Notes: generated from the sequence alone by a model not told the origin. Positions 48,743-61,490 are shown, counted from the stretch's first letter. The stretch: DNA of 64,000 nt from Desulfuromonadaceae bacterium (GCA_028683855.1 JAQUHA010000015.1:31250-95249), one strand, 5' to 3'. Program-made: numbers and translations.

Positions 48743-49291
48743 CTAGGCGCTGGCAGCCAGAGCCTTTTCAAAACCTATACTAAATGCCTTCCTGTTAAGT
48801 TCGATGAATGCCTCTGGCACACTTGAAAGAACGGCTTTTTCAGCATTCTCGCGACTAACCTGACCGGTCAAAGCAACCATCGCACCAAGAGCAACGATGT
48901 TTGCAACAATCTCACGACCAACATCGTTTTTAGCAGTATTGATAATTGGGAAAGAGATAATTTTGAAATTACCGGTAGTCGGCAGTTTCGGAACGAGATC
49001 AGAATCCACCAGCAGGATACCACCCTCTTTCAGATCGTGCGTATACTTGTCGCATGCTTCCTGAGTCATCGCCAGCAATGCGTCAACTGCAGTCGCTTTC
49101 GGATAATCAATCGACTCATCAGAAATAATAACTTCTGATTTTGAAGATCCACCACGCGCTTCAGGACCGTAACTTTGTGACTGAACAGCCTGCTTCCCTT
49201 CATATATTGAAGCGGCTTTGGCCATAATAATTCCGGCGGTGATCAGACCCTGTCCACCCGAACCGGAAAACCTGAGTTCATATCTTGACAT
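48743..49291 (-). CDS. korC: 2-oxoacid:ferredoxin oxidoreductase, gamma subunit
   Basis: A 182-residue gamma subunit starting MSRYELRFSGSGGQG, the glycine-rich motif of the family, followed by SYGPEARGG. The frame opens 37 codons upstream inside korB's 3' region, but AAAGGAG lies ten bases before the chosen ATG. With korA, korB and korD it forms the complex that converts 2-oxoglutarate, CoA and oxidised ferredoxin to succinyl-CoA, or the reverse. Confidence 0.9.
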   Translation of the reverse strand: MSRYELRFSGSGGQGLITAGIIMAKAASIYEGKQAVQSQSYGPEARGGSSKSEVIISDESIDYPKATAVDALLAMTQEACDKYTHDLKEGGILLVDSDLVPKLPTTGNFKIISFPIINTAKNDVGREIVANIVALGAMVALTGQVSRENAEKAVLSSVPEAFIELNRKAFSIGFEKALAASA

Positions 49292-49319
49292 GAATATATC
49301 GCTCCTTTTCCTGTAATTG

Positions 49320-50141
49320 TTACTTGGCAGCCTGGGCACGCTCGATAACTTTAGCGTACTCGGCAGTATACTCAGGCTTTGTATCATCCTTGTAAAGAAC
49401 ACCAGTCAGAACCTTGCCCTGAAGCTGCTCAGCAGTCATTTTTTCAGCTGCTTTAACAGGCACAGCAACGTCTTTCAGGCGATTCATCATTTCGATAACC
49501 GACTTGTACTTGTTACGACGACCGTAGGTGGTCGGACAGTCATCAAGAATCTCAACAACCGAGAAGCCTTTGTGCTGAATAGCTTCTGCAATCAATTTAT
49601 CGATCTGGTTAGCATGAAATGCAGTACCACGAGCAACAAAAGTAGCACCGGCACCAATAGCCAGTTTAGCGATATCAAAACCTGGATCAGGGTTGCCATA
49701 AGGAGTCGTAGAGGCCTTGTGACCGGTAGGTGTACAAGGAGAGAACTGACCACCTGTCATACCGTAGATGTAGTTGTTCATGATGATGTACGTCATGTTG
49801 ATGTTTCGACGACATGCGTGGATGAAGTGATTACCGCCGATTGCAGTTCCATCACCATCGCCGCCAACCAGAATAACATTCATTTCAGGCTTAGCCATTT
49901 TAACACCGGTTGCAAAGGCAGCGGCACGACCATGGGCAGTGTGAAGAGTACAGCAGTCAATATAACCCGGAAGACGTGAAGCGCATCCAATACCAGATAC
50001 AACTGCTGTTTCTTCTTTCTTGAGGTTAAGAGTGTCCATCGCGCGGATAAGACCTTTCATGACGATACCGTGACCACAGCCAGGGCACCAGATGTGAGGT
50101 AACTTGCCGGGACGAATCCATTTATCATAATCAAATGCCAT
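49320..50141 (-). CDS. korB: 2-oxoacid:ferredoxin oxidoreductase, beta subunit
   Basis: The thiamine-diphosphate subunit, 273 residues: HIWCPGCGHGIVMKGLIRA (cluster Cys), VSGIGCASRLPGYI, VILVGGDGDGTAIGGNHFIH (the GDG of the ThDP motif), then NNYIYGMTGGQ. GGAGG precedes its ATG two bases after korA. The 2-oxoglutarate specificity is inferred from the icd-mdh context; pyruvate or branched-chain 2-oxoacids are alternatives. Confidence 0.92.
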   Translation of the reverse strand: MAFDYDKWIRPGKLPHIWCPGCGHGIVMKGLIRAMDTLNLKKEETAVVSGIGCASRLPGYIDCCTLHTAHGRAAAFATGVKMAKPEMNVILVGGDGDGTAIGGNHFIHACRRNINMTYIIMNNYIYGMTGGQFSPCTPTGHKASTTPYGNPDPGFDIAKLAIGAGATFVARGTAFHANQIDKLIAEAIQHKGFSVVEILDDCPTTYGRRNKYKSVIEMMNRLKDVAVPVKAAEKMTAEQLQGKVLTGVLYKDDTKPEYTAEYAKVIERAQAAK

Positions 50142-50143
50142 GG

Positions 50144-51277
50144 TTATTTAACCTCCTTGATCTTAGCGAGAATCTGGTCAGGATTAATCGGCTCACCGTC
50201 AACACGGAATATTCCGAGGACTGGAACCTTACCTTGCGCACAGCGCTCAAGTTCAAGCGAGCACATACCAAGATTCATTTCAGGAATTACAATACCTTTA
50301 ACTTTGGCAGCCAAGGCTTTTATCTGCTTATCTGGAAATGGCCAGAAAGTTTTGATGCGGAACATACCAGCTTTGATGCCCTGCTCACGAGCAACATTGA
50401 CAGCAAAACGGGCAGATCTTGATGTAGAACCGTATGCAACAACGACAACTTCGGCGTCATCAAGCATATACTCTTCAAAGGTAACGATATCGTCAATATT
50501 TGCATCAACCTTACGGATCTGGCGTTCTTCTTCAGCTTGAACAACGTCAGCCTTAGTAGTAGGGAAGCCATCCTGCATCTTATTGAGACCGGTTACATGA
50601 AACTTGTAGCCGGAACCAAAAGCAGCAAGAGGAGGAACATCGCCGAAACTCGTGTCGTAAGGCTTATACTGCTCAGGTGGTACAGTTGGTGATTTGCGCG
50701 GAACAATCGCTATTTCACCTTTTTCTGGGAAAACTACCCGCTCACGCATATGAGCGACGATTTCGTCAGGCATAACCATAACCGGTGTACGATACTTTTC
50801 GGCAAGGTTAAAAGCACGAATAACTTCTTCGTATGTTTCCTGAACGGAAGCAGGAGTCAGACAGATTGCAGGATGGTCACCATGTGTGCCCCATTTGGCT
50901 GACATGACATCTGACTGCGAAGGACCGGTTGGCATACCGGTTGAAGGACCACCACGCATGACGTTGTATACAACGCAAGGAATTTCAGCAATACAGCCAT
51001 AACCGATCAATTCCTGTTTAAGGGAAAGACCTGGGCCGGAAGTTGAAGTACATACTTTTGCGCCGGCAAGGGATGCACCAAGAATTGCAGCCATGGCTGC
51101 AATTTCGTCTTCCATCTGCATAAATTTCCCGCCAATTTTGGGTAATTCAGCAGACAGCACTTCAGAAACTTCTGTCGAGGGGGTAATAGGATAACCTGCG
51201 AAGAAGTCACACCCGGCGTATAATGCACCATGTGCGGCTGCTTCATTACCCTGAAGAAACGCTACTTTTTTGGACAC
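50144..51277 (-). CDS. korA: 2-oxoacid:ferredoxin oxidoreductase, alpha subunit
   Basis: A 377-residue alpha subunit: FLQGNEAAAHGALYAGCDFF, YPITPSTEVSEVL, QMEDEIAAMAAILGASLAGA (the ME-E ThDP partner motif) and TSTSGPGLSLK. It starts with GTG nine bases after GGAGG. This subunit lies between the ferredoxin subunit korD and korB. The arrangement korDABC downstream of icd and mdh is known in Geobacter. Confidence 0.92.
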   Translation of the reverse strand: MSKKVAFLQGNEAAAHGALYAGCDFFAGYPITPSTEVSEVLSAELPKIGGKFMQMEDEIAAMAAILGASLAGAKVCTSTSGPGLSLKQELIGYGCIAEIPCVVYNVMRGGPSTGMPTGPSQSDVMSAKWGTHGDHPAICLTPASVQETYEEVIRAFNLAEKYRTPVMVMPDEIVAHMRERVVFPEKGEIAIVPRKSPTVPPEQYKPYDTSFGDVPPLAAFGSGYKFHVTGLNKMQDGFPTTKADVVQAEEERQIRKVDANIDDIVTFEEYMLDDAEVVVVAYGSTSRSARFAVNVAREQGIKAGMFRIKTFWPFPDKQIKALAAKVKGIVIPEMNLGMCSLELERCAQGKVPVLGIFRVDGEPINPDQILAKIKEVK

Positions 51278-51299
51278 TGTTCATTTCCTCCTGTAGATT

Positions 51300-51497
51300 T
51301 TATTCGTTTGTGACTTTGATAGCGAAATCGGGACAACGCAACTCACACTGCATACAGCTGATGCAGGCTTCAAGATTTTTAACAGAGGCATAAAAGCCTT
51401 TCATCTCAAGCACATCTTTAGGGCAGAACTCAACACAGATGTGGCACCCCTTGCAGTACTTCTCGATAATCTCAATTTTTGGTAATTTTTTTTCCAT
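51300..51497 (-). CDS. korD: 2[4Fe-4S] ferredoxin subunit of the 2-oxoacid oxidoreductase
   Basis: A 65-residue protein with CKGCHICVEFCPKDV and CISCMQCELRCPDFA, two four-Cys cluster motifs. It is the delta subunit that passes electrons from the alpha/beta core to soluble ferredoxin. AAAGGAG precedes its ATG and korA follows within 22 bases. Confidence 0.92.
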   Translation of the reverse strand: MEKKLPKIEIIEKYCKGCHICVEFCPKDVLEMKGFYASVKNLEACISCMQCELRCPDFAIKVTNE

Positions 51498-51548
51498 CTT
51501 AGAAAGACTCCTTTATTCCGTAATAAAAGGTGGTAATCAGGTTCCGAA

Positions 51549-51595
51549 AAGTAGCAAAAGAAGGGCAGACATTTCCACCCTTCTTTCGACTACTT
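51549..51595 (-). terminator. Possible terminator or attenuator after mdh
   Basis: A long interrupted stem (AAGTAG plus AAAGAAGGG with complements, 12-base loop) lies 22 bases past mdh and before korD. The trailing T-run is short, so part of the transcript may read through into korDABC. Confidence 0.55.
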
Positions 51596-51616
51596 CCAGA
51601 GACCTGGAATTAAACT

Positions 51617-52591
<975 letters not shown>

Positions 52592-52704
52592 CTAAGATAA
52601 GGCAAGGAGTCATCCCGGCCCCTGCTAACAACTAATTAAAAAATATGAAAGATGAAACTAAACTATATTTCAAAAGGAAGCAAGATTCGAATTAAACTAT
52701 ATTC

Positions 52705-54939
<2,235 letters not shown>

Positions 54940-55070
54940 TTAGTTTTAATACTTCGTGCTGCAAAGCTGTTAAGCATATAAAATTATCTTTGAAAACATA
55001 TACCTTAATTCAATATTTTTTTCGTAAAACTATAAGTTATACCGACAAGTTACAGCCACAATAAAAATTC

Positions 55071-55104
55071 TGTATACAGTATACAAAACAAGTTTTTCTG
55101 TCAA
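55071..55104 (-). promoter_or_regulatory. icd promoter with overlapping TGTATAC palindrome
   Basis: Leftward TTGACA (-35) is followed 15-17 bases later by TATACT/TACTGT, which lies inside a perfect 15-base palindrome: TGTATAC, one base, GTATACA. The leader to icd would be about 140 bases. GntR-type regulators often use such GTATAC sites; in Geobacter the repressor HgtR is known to act on TCA-cycle genes, but I cannot say whether this is its site. Confidence 0.6.
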
Positions 55105-55157
55105 GCAAAATCACCTCAATTCAAACAGTTGCGCCATGCTGCAAAAAATGAAAACTT

Positions 55158-55844
55158 CTATTTTTTGCTTGAAAAACGACGTGCATCTACTGCTTCATCA
55201 CGACTGAAATTACGTGGTATGACAAGCACCTGTCCCGGCCATAGACGCTTCGGATTCCTTATTTGATCACGGTTTGAGCGATAAATAATCGGCCATAGTG
55301 TTGAATCATTGTAAATTTCTTTTCTGGCAGAAATCTGAGGCAGGGTTTCACTGGGACGAACAGTATACGTTGTTGTCAGCGATGGCTGAGGCTCCCTGTT
55401 TTTTTTATGGGTAACCCGCTTTGATTCAGAAAGCTGTTGTGCCACAAGTCGCATTTCAGCTTCAGCAGCAGCACGCATCAGCAATTCCTGCTCTGCTTTG
55501 GCAGATAATTCGGCAATCTGTTCCTGCTGTTCTAAAAACCGCCGTTTTTTTTCGAGTAGAACAGCAGCCTCCAGAACTGATGCCTTCTGAAATGCAAGAC
55601 GGAAATATACATCTGCCCCTGCATCATCTTTACGAACTTTATAAAGAGCCTCACCATGCTCAAATGTCTCTAGAAGACTCCGGTATTCCCGCGGAAATAA
55701 CTCAGAAGTTTCACTATCGGCAAACCCTTCCACATAGGCAAGACTCCTGCTCCGCCATACAGGCACCGGTGTAGAACAAGACGTCAGAAATGCACTAAAT
55801 AATGATATGTACAAAATCCGACGATACGTTCCAGCCACGATCAT
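55158..55844 (-). CDS. LysM-domain lipoprotein
   Basis: A 228-residue envelope protein. The signal peptide ends FLTSCST, whose Cys is the probable lipidation site. Residues about 55-150 form a helical, coiled-coil-like region, and about 160-215 a LysM peptidoglycan-binding domain ([18 protein letters not shown], then [12 protein letters not shown]). Its start overlaps the aspS stop by four bases. It probably tethers something to the cell wall; no further function can be read. Confidence 0.82.
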   Translation of the reverse strand: MIVAGTYRRILYISLFSAFLTSCSTPVPVWRSRSLAYVEGFADSETSELFPREYRSLLETFEHGEALYKVRKDDAGADVYFRLAFQKASVLEAAVLLEKKRRFLEQQEQIAELSAKAEQELLMRAAAEAEMRLVAQQLSESKRVTHKKNREPQPSLTTTYTVRPSETLPQISARKEIYNDSTLWPIIYRSNRDQIRNPKRLWPGQVLVIPRNFSRDEAVDARRFSSKK

Positions 55845-57625
55845 GCCTGTTTTTCTACCAGTCGTATACCAAGTTCACGAAGTTGTTTAGTATCTACAGA
55901 TGATGGTGCCTCTGACATCATGCAGGTACCTTTCTGGGTCTTTGGAAAAGCTATAACATCTCGTATAGAGTCACTACCGGTCAGCAGCATTATCAATCGA
56001 TCCAGACCAAATGCTATGCCACCATGCGGAGGTGTACCGAACTCAAGTGCGTCAAGCAGAAATCCAAACTTGCTACGGGCATCATCGACGCTCATACCCA
56101 GAAGTTTAAACATAAGTGACTGTACATACTCTTGATGAATTCTGATAGAGCCTCCACCTATCTCATTCCCGTTAAGAACAAGATCGTATGCCTTGGCACG
56201 ACACCTGCCTGGATCTGACTCTACAAATTCAAGATCCTCGTCCATTGGTGCGGTAAACGGATGGTGTACTGCAGACCATCGTTTTTCGTCTTCATCCCAC
56301 TCAAGAAGAGGAAATTCTGTTATCCATACAAAACGATAACAATCCTTGCTTGTCAATTTGAGAATATTCGCAAGATTATTTCTGAGTTTACCAAGAGAAT
56401 CATTTACCACCTTGGGTTTATCAGCAACAAAGAATAACAGATCTCCCTCTTCTGCACCAAATGCGCTGTTCATTGCTGATATTTCATCAGCTGTAAAAAA
56501 CTTGGCAATTGGAGAGTGCCACTCGCCATTCTCAATCTTGACATAAGCTAAGCCTTTTGCACCATATATTTTTACAAATTCAGCAAGATCATCGATATCT
56601 TTACGGGAAAACTTTGAGCACCCTTTTGCGTTAATTCCCTTTATTACCCCCCCTTTTGAAGCGACATCAACAAAAACCTTAAATCCTGATCCATTGACTA
56701 TTTCAGTCACATCACAAAGCTCCATACCAAACCGCAAATCAGGATTGTCTACACCAAATCGACGAATTGCTTCAGAGTATGTAAGACGTTCAACCGGAAG
56801 TTGCACATCAACCCCCTTGGTTTCATTAAATACTCTCGCGATAAGCCCCTCCATGACAGTAATGATATCTTCCTGATCAATATAAGACATTTCGCAGTCA
56901 ATCTGAGTAAACTCCGGCTGACGATCCGCACGCAGATCTTCATCGCGGAAGCAGCGAACCACTTGAAAATATTTATCAAACCCTGAAATCATAAGAATCT
57001 GTTTGAAAATCTGTGGGGATTGCGGTAACGCGTAAAAATGCCCTTGGTTTATTCTTGATGGTACAAGAAAATCACGAGCACCTTCAGGAGTAGATTTAGT
57101 CAGGAATGGTGTTTCAAGCTCCAGAAAACCGTTGTCTGTGAGGTAAGAACGTGTAAGCTGTGCAACCTTTGAGCGAAGAATCAGATTGTACTGTAACTGT
57201 GGGCGTCTCAAGTCCAGATATCTGTATTTAAGACGAATATTTTCGTTAATCTCACTATGCTCATCCAACATAAACGGCAACGGCTTCGATCTGTTTAAGA
57301 GCTTGCATTCCAAAACCTGAATCTCAACCTCACCGGTTTTCATATTCGGATTAACTGTACCTTCCGGACGTGGAATAACTCTGCCCTTAACAGCCAGCAC
57401 AAACTCACTTCGAACAGACTCCGCAACAGAATGAGCGGTCGGGTTTACTTCAGGGTCAAAAACAATCTGTGCGATACCTTCACGATCTCGCAAATCAATA
57501 AAAATCAGCCCACCGTGGTCGCGGCGACGAAGAGACCAACCCATCAGAATTACTTCACTACCGATATCTGTAGATTTTAAGTCACCACAGTAATGTGTTC
57601 GCTTCCAATTTCCAAGAAAATCCAT
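55841..57625 (-). CDS. aspS: Aspartyl-tRNA synthetase (probably non-discriminating)
   Basis: Class II synthetase, 594 residues: anticodon-binding OB fold (1-110), catalytic domain with [20 protein letters not shown] (motif 1), [20 protein letters not shown] (motif 2) and [11 protein letters not shown] (motif 3), and the bacterial GAD insertion. In the OB fold H37 of RRRDHGG and G89 of RPEGT are the residues known from Pseudomonas to mark AspRS that charges both tRNA-Asp and tRNA-Asn, so tRNA-Asn would be completed by GatCAB. Confidence 0.95.
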   Translation of the reverse strand: MDFLGNWKRTHYCGDLKSTDIGSEVILMGWSLRRRDHGGLIFIDLRDREGIAQIVFDPEVNPTAHSVAESVRSEFVLAVKGRVIPRPEGTVNPNMKTGEVEIQVLECKLLNRSKPLPFMLDEHSEINENIRLKYRYLDLRRPQLQYNLILRSKVAQLTRSYLTDNGFLELETPFLTKSTPEGARDFLVPSRINQGHFYALPQSPQIFKQILMISGFDKYFQVVRCFRDEDLRADRQPEFTQIDCEMSYIDQEDIITVMEGLIARVFNETKGVDVQLPVERLTYSEAIRRFGVDNPDLRFGMELCDVTEIVNGSGFKVFVDVASKGGVIKGINAKGCSKFSRKDIDDLAEFVKIYGAKGLAYVKIENGEWHSPIAKFFTADEISAMNSAFGAEEGDLLFFVADKPKVVNDSLGKLRNNLANILKLTSKDCYRFVWITEFPLLEWDEDEKRWSAVHHPFTAPMDEDLEFVESDPGRCRAKAYDLVLNGNEIGGGSIRIHQEYVQSLMFKLLGMSVDDARSKFGFLLDALEFGTPPHGGIAFGLDRLIMLLTGSDSIRDVIAFPKTQKGTCMMSEAPSSVDTKQLRELGIRLVEKQA

Positions 57626-57650
57626 TATTTCCCCCCAACCAGTTTTTATA

Positions 57651-58319
57651 TTAGTTAATCAATCTACCTATATTTCCAAACCTTGGTCTCAGTTTTTCAC
57701 GATCCCATGACCAATACTTTATAAATGCCAGACCCTTTATCTGATCTCGCCGAACAAACTTCCAAAAACGACTGTCGTATGAACGATCACGGTTGTCCCC
57801 CATAACGAAATACGAACCTTCCGGCACAGTCACAGGACCAAAAGTATCACGCGGATTCATCTCTTTTGGAATCATATCTTTTTCTTTATGAGTTTCGTGT
57901 GGATTAACGTAATGAATACCGTTAACATATACCTTCTTATCTTTACCCTCTACAATATCTCCAGGAGTTCCGACAATACGCTTTATGAAGTCCTTGCTTG
58001 GATCTTCCGGATATTCAAAAACAATGACATCACCCTGAACAGGATCACGAACAGTAAGTATCCGCTTGTCTACAAAAGGAATTTTAGTGCCATATATAAA
58101 CTTGCTTACCAACAGATGATCTCCTATTGCCAATGTGTCTTCCATAGAACCTGACGGAATTTTAAATGCCTGCACAAGGTATGTTCGAATAACTAAAGCC
58201 AATAAAACTGCGATTATTATCGACTCTGCGTACTCTCTTATCAGACTTTTTTTTCTGGCTGTTTCAGGCTGTATCGTAGCAATTGACTCTGTTTCTGCTA
58301 AATTACCATTTTCTTCCAT
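57651..58319 (-). CDS. lepB: Signal peptidase I
   Basis: Removes signal peptides from exported proteins. 222 residues: one membrane helix at about 33-50, then the catalytic Ser S58 in [11 protein letters not shown] and Lys K113 in [12 protein letters not shown], plus [13 protein letters not shown]. It lies between lepA and aspS, cotranscribed leftward. Confidence 0.95.
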   Translation of the reverse strand: MEENGNLAETESIATIQPETARKKSLIREYAESIIIAVLLALVIRTYLVQAFKIPSGSMEDTLAIGDHLLVSKFIYGTKIPFVDKRILTVRDPVQGDVIVFEYPEDPSKDFIKRIVGTPGDIVEGKDKKVYVNGIHYVNPHETHKEKDMIPKEMNPRDTFGPVTVPEGSYFVMGDNRDRSYDSRFWKFVRRDQIKGLAFIKYWSWDREKLRPRFGNIGRLIN

Positions 58320-58345
58320 GCGATTTCCTTTATAAATCTGATTTA

Positions 58346-60142
58346 TCAGTCGACCTTCAGAATGGCAAGAAAGGCGTCCTGTGGCAGTTCGACGTTACCA
58401 ACATTTTTCATTCTCTTCTTGCCCTCTTTCTGTTTTTCAAGCAGTTTTCGTTTACGCGTGATATCACCACCGTAACATTTTGCAAGAACATCCTTGCGCA
58501 TTGCCTTAACAGTCTCACGAGCTATGATCTTATTTCCGATTGCCGCCTGGATGGCAACTTCAAACATCTGCCTGGAAATCAGCTCTTTCATTTTGGAAAC
58601 AAGTTCACGACCACGATAATATGCTTTCTCACGATGCAGAATAAGGGAGAGTGCATCAACAATTTCTCCGTTGATCATTACATTCATCCGCACAAGATCA
58701 CTCCGTCTGTACTCCAGCGGCTCATAATCAAGTGAAGCGTAGCCCTTTGTTATAGACTTCAAACGATCGTAGAAATCCAGAACTATTTCATTAAGCGGCA
58801 GCTCATAAACAATCATTACCCGCGTGGGAGTTAAATATTTGATCTCACGCTGTACACCTCGTTTATCTTCACAAAGCGCCAACACTCCACCCACAAAATC
58901 ATTCGGGACATGAATATGAGCAAGAATAAAAGGTTCTTCAAGGTATTCGGTACTATGCAGTTCAGGCATCTGATTAGCACTCTGAATGGAATAGACATCA
59001 CCATTCATTCTGTGAACGCGATATACAACAGTCGGAGCAGTAGTAATGAGATCAAGAGCAAACTCACGCTCCAGACGTTCCTGAATGATCTCCATATGGA
59101 GAAGACCGAGAAAACCACAGCGAAATCCAAAACCGAGTGCGAGCGAAGTTTCAGGTTCGTATGTAAAAGATGAATCATTTAATTTCAGCTTTGCCAGTGC
59201 ATCCCGCAACTGCTCATATTGAACGGTATCAATAGGGTAAAGACCGGAAAAAACCATGGGAGTAACAACCTTGAAACCATCCATAGCATCCAGGCACTGC
59301 CTATGAAGGAGAGTCACAGTATCCCCGACCTTTGCATCGGCAACATCTTTTATACCAGCAATGATAAAACCAACTTCTCCAGCTGCCAGTTCAGGAACCT
59401 CTATCATATTAGGCGCAAAAATACCTATTTTAAGAGCCTCAAAAGAACAGTTTGTAGACATCAGCTGAATTTTTTCACCTTTTCTTATTGTACCGTCAAA
59501 TATTCTGACCAGAATGATAACGCCTTGATACTGATCATACCAGGAGTCGAAGAGCAAAGCCTTAAGCGGAGCATTTGGATCCCCGACAGGAGGTGGTATT
59601 TTCTTGATTATTTCTTCAAGAATTTCATGGGTTCCAACCCCCTCTTTTGCACTGGCCAGAACAGCATCATGAGCGTCAATACCGATAATATCCTCAATTT
59701 CCTGCTTGACCCTATCAGGATCGGCAGCAGGTAAATCAATTTTATTTAATACTGGAAAAACCTCCAGGTTAATATCAAGGGCAAGATAGACATTGGCAAG
59801 AGTCTGAGCCTCAACCCCTTGCGAAGCGTCAACAACAAGAAGCCCCCCTTCACAGGCGGCTAGGGAGCGGGAAACCTCGTAAGTGAAGTCGACATGGCCG
59901 GGGGTATCAATAAGATTCAGAATATAATCAGTACCGTCGTCAGAGCGATAATTAAGACGTACTGTCTGTGCTTTTATAGTGATGCCTCGCTCACGTTCCA
60001 GATCCATCTTATCAAGAAACTGGTTCTGCTTATCCCGCTCAGAAACTGTCCCGGTATACTCCAGAAGACGATCAGCCAGCGTAGATTTTCCGTGATCGAT
60101 ATGGGCAATAATAGAAAAGTTGCGAATTTTAGTGATCTTCAT
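58346..60142 (-). CDS. lepA: Elongation factor 4 (LepA)
   Basis: Ribosomal back-translocase GTPase. 598 residues: G1 [15 protein letters not shown]3 DTPGHVDF, G4 NKIDL, elongation-factor domains II-V and the LepA-specific C-terminal domain with [26 protein letters not shown] lies before the ATG. It is the first gene of lepA-lepB-aspS-LysM; the Mu-like prophage end lies about 230 bases upstream, so the operon's promoter must fit in this interval. Confidence 0.96.
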   Translation of the reverse strand: MKITKIRNFSIIAHIDHGKSTLADRLLEYTGTVSERDKQNQFLDKMDLERERGITIKAQTVRLNYRSDDGTDYILNLIDTPGHVDFTYEVSRSLAACEGGLLVVDASQGVEAQTLANVYLALDINLEVFPVLNKIDLPAADPDRVKQEIEDIIGIDAHDAVLASAKEGVGTHEILEEIIKKIPPPVGDPNAPLKALLFDSWYDQYQGVIILVRIFDGTIRKGEKIQLMSTNCSFEALKIGIFAPNMIEVPELAAGEVGFIIAGIKDVADAKVGDTVTLLHRQCLDAMDGFKVVTPMVFSGLYPIDTVQYEQLRDALAKLKLNDSSFTYEPETSLALGFGFRCGFLGLLHMEIIQERLEREFALDLITTAPTVVYRVHRMNGDVYSIQSANQMPELHSTEYLEEPFILAHIHVPNDFVGGVLALCEDKRGVQREIKYLTPTRVMIVYELPLNEIVLDFYDRLKSITKGYASLDYEPLEYRRSDLVRMNVMINGEIVDALSLILHREKAYYRGRELVSKMKELISRQMFEVAIQAAIGNKIIARETVKAMRKDVLAKCYGGDITRKRKLLEKQKEGKKRMKNVGNVELPQDAFLAILKVD

Positions 60143-60372
60143 GTGATCCTTCGGCTAAATAAAATCGGACTGTGAAGAATAAATAAAGATGACAGGAAAG
60201 TAAAGCGGAAAAGGGATGAAATCGATATCAGAGCAGATGGGGGATTTATTGATATTAATTATTGATATTAATGCTTTTGTCGTAATTAAATAAGGTTTGT
60301 TTGAGAGTGAGAAAGTGTGAGTTAGTGATTGACTAGGCACTATGGCCAAAAGGTTGCGGGATGATCAGGAAT
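60143..60372. promoter_or_regulatory. Upstream region of lepA
   Basis: AT-rich, gene-free stretch between lepA and the phage end. No clear promoter hexamers could be assigned. It contains an exact tandem duplication of a 13-mer described separately. Confidence 0.3.
60246..60271 (+). repeat. Tandem 13-base repeat upstream of lepA
   Basis: TTATTGATATTAA occurs twice with no gap, about 105 bases before the lepA start codon. It may contribute to a promoter or be an AT-rich bent segment. Confidence 0.6.
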
Positions 60373-60397
60373 TGTGTGGGATACATCCCGGTTCCTT

Positions 60398-60528
60398 ATT
60401 TGATGCGGGGTTAGAAACACCAGGCGGAAAAATTTTACTTCCAAATCGCCCGCAATAAAAAATCGGGGTATTTCATGATTTGATGCCGGTAGAGAAATAT
60501 TTTCATTTGATTTGGCAGTAGAAAAAAT
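60398..60528. repeat. Putative transposase-binding sites of the phage left end
   Basis: Three rightward copies of a motif of the form TTTGAT-two bases-seven bases-GAAA start near 60399, 60478 and 60506 (for example TTTGATGCGGGGTTAGAAA and TTTGATGCCGGTAGAGAAA). A fourth, inverted copy lies at 60431-60447 (GATTTGGAAGTAAAATT on the minus strand, close to the third copy). Phage Mu has three MuA sites of mixed orientation at its left end, which this resembles. Confidence 0.6.
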
Positions 60529-60593
60529 GTTGCTACCAGCCCGAAGGATAGGATAACCTAATACCGTGTATTAACCACGTCCGGAGAATAGAT

Positions 60594-60902
60594 ATGAGAC
60601 GGTCAACGATACAGAGCTTGCCGCTGAATATTATTATTGAGGTAAAGAGACGTTTACGGGCTAACCAGGCCACCCAGCAGGATATAACCGACTGGATCAA
60701 TGGGCTTGGCCACTCGGTAACAAAATCATCTTTAAACCGTTATGCAATGAAGCTTTACAAAGCGGATACAGCTCTGGGAATGGATCGGGATATAATGGCT
60801 GTGAAAGACGCTGACGTAGTAGCGCTATTCGAAGAGCTGGCAACCCTGAAAGCCCGTGAGGCCGCTATCCTCACCCAGATCAGAATGTCAATAGCACCCT
60901 AA
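60594..60902 (+). CDS. Short Gp27-like (DUF3486) protein
   Basis: A 102-residue protein with the N-terminal features of Mu Gp27/DUF3486: RSTIQSLPLNIIIEVKRRL, then QQDITDWINGLG and SSLNRYAMKLYK, followed by a helical end (FEELATLKAREAAILTQI). Mu Gp27 is about 190 residues and lies in the late packaging region, so this one is short and in an unusual place, between the phage end and the repressor. A GGAG site seven bases before the ATG suggests it is expressed. It could be a remnant or a repurposed DNA-binding protein. Confidence 0.75.
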   Translation: MRRSTIQSLPLNIIIEVKRRLRANQATQQDITDWINGLGHSVTKSSLNRYAMKLYKADTALGMDRDIMAVKDADVVALFEELATLKAREAAILTQIRMSIAP

Positions 60903-60951
60903 CCACCCCCCTTACACTTCTCCCGCACCCGTCCCCCTCCAGCTTAATCAT

Positions 60952-61434
60952 TTACTCCGGCAACGCCAACTTCACCAGGGCTTCCACATTCTTCTCCAGC
61001 GTATTCCGTCTGAACTCGGCACTTTCGAGGAAGTTTTTGCTATAGATACGTGCCAGCAACATAACCAAAGTAACTGATTTATCAGATGAAATTTCCGCCC
61101 TTCGATTACCAACCTTTCTATCAAAAATCCTCGTGATTTCTTCAAAAACATCTTCAATAACATCCAGATAGACCGCTGGCTTATCGGGATCAATGGTTTT
61201 CCTTTCCGCTTCTGGAACCGCCGTAAAGCCCTTCATGGGGCCTTCACCCGTCAGCAGCCAGTTCGCGTTAAAACCAAGCTTTACAAGGGATTCAAAGACC
61301 TTACCGCCAGGCACACTTTTCCCCGCTTCATAATCTTGCCACGAACGAAAGCTTATGTTCAGTAACAAAGCGATTTCCTTTTGTTCTTTTCCAAGAGAAT
61401 CTCTGGCTATTTTTAAGCGTTCCGATAATTCCAT
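60952..61434 (-). CDS. Phage repressor, XRE/CI type
   Basis: A 160-residue regulator with an N-terminal helix-turn-helix (ERLKIARDSLGKEQKEIALL and FRSWQDYEAGKSVPGG), the LGFNANWLLTGEGPMKG segment seen in many phage repressors, and a C-terminal helical oligomerisation part. No Ser-Lys protease dyad of a self-cleaving CI/LexA domain is visible. Transcribed leftward, as is the c repressor of Mu. Its ribosome binding site GGAG lies inside the operator palindrome just upstream. Confidence 0.85.
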   Translation of the reverse strand: MELSERLKIARDSLGKEQKEIALLLNISFRSWQDYEAGKSVPGGKVFESLVKLGFNANWLLTGEGPMKGFTAVPEAERKTIDPDKPAVYLDVIEDVFEEITRIFDRKVGNRRAEISSDKSVTLVMLLARIYSKNFLESAEFRRNTLEKNVEALVKLALPE

Positions 61435-61438
61435 TAAA

Positions 61439-61473
61439 TTTACTCCGCGTCGGAGTAAAGAACTTATACTCCG
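61439..61473. promoter_or_regulatory. Phage operator cluster at the repressor start
   Basis: TTTACTCCG, three bases, CGGAGTAAA is a perfect 9-base inverted repeat four bases upstream of the repressor ATG. A further ACTCCG half-site at 61468-61473 pairs with the second arm to make another inverted repeat (TCGGAGTA and TACTCCGA). A -10-like TATAAG on the minus strand overlaps this half-site. The likely ligand is the repressor itself. In Mu the operators double as the transposition enhancer. Confidence 0.65.
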
Positions 61474-61490
61474 ACATCAATGCACAGAAT

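Noticed and set aside
49317..49979. Rightward 220-codon frame opposite korB
   Set aside because: It is antisense to a gene with clear ThDP motifs and encodes a low-complexity Ser/Thr/Val/Arg product with no start signal.
60903..60951. C-rich stretch between the Gp27-like and repressor genes as a terminator
   Set aside because: No stable stem followed by a T-run on either strand; it only separates two convergent stops.
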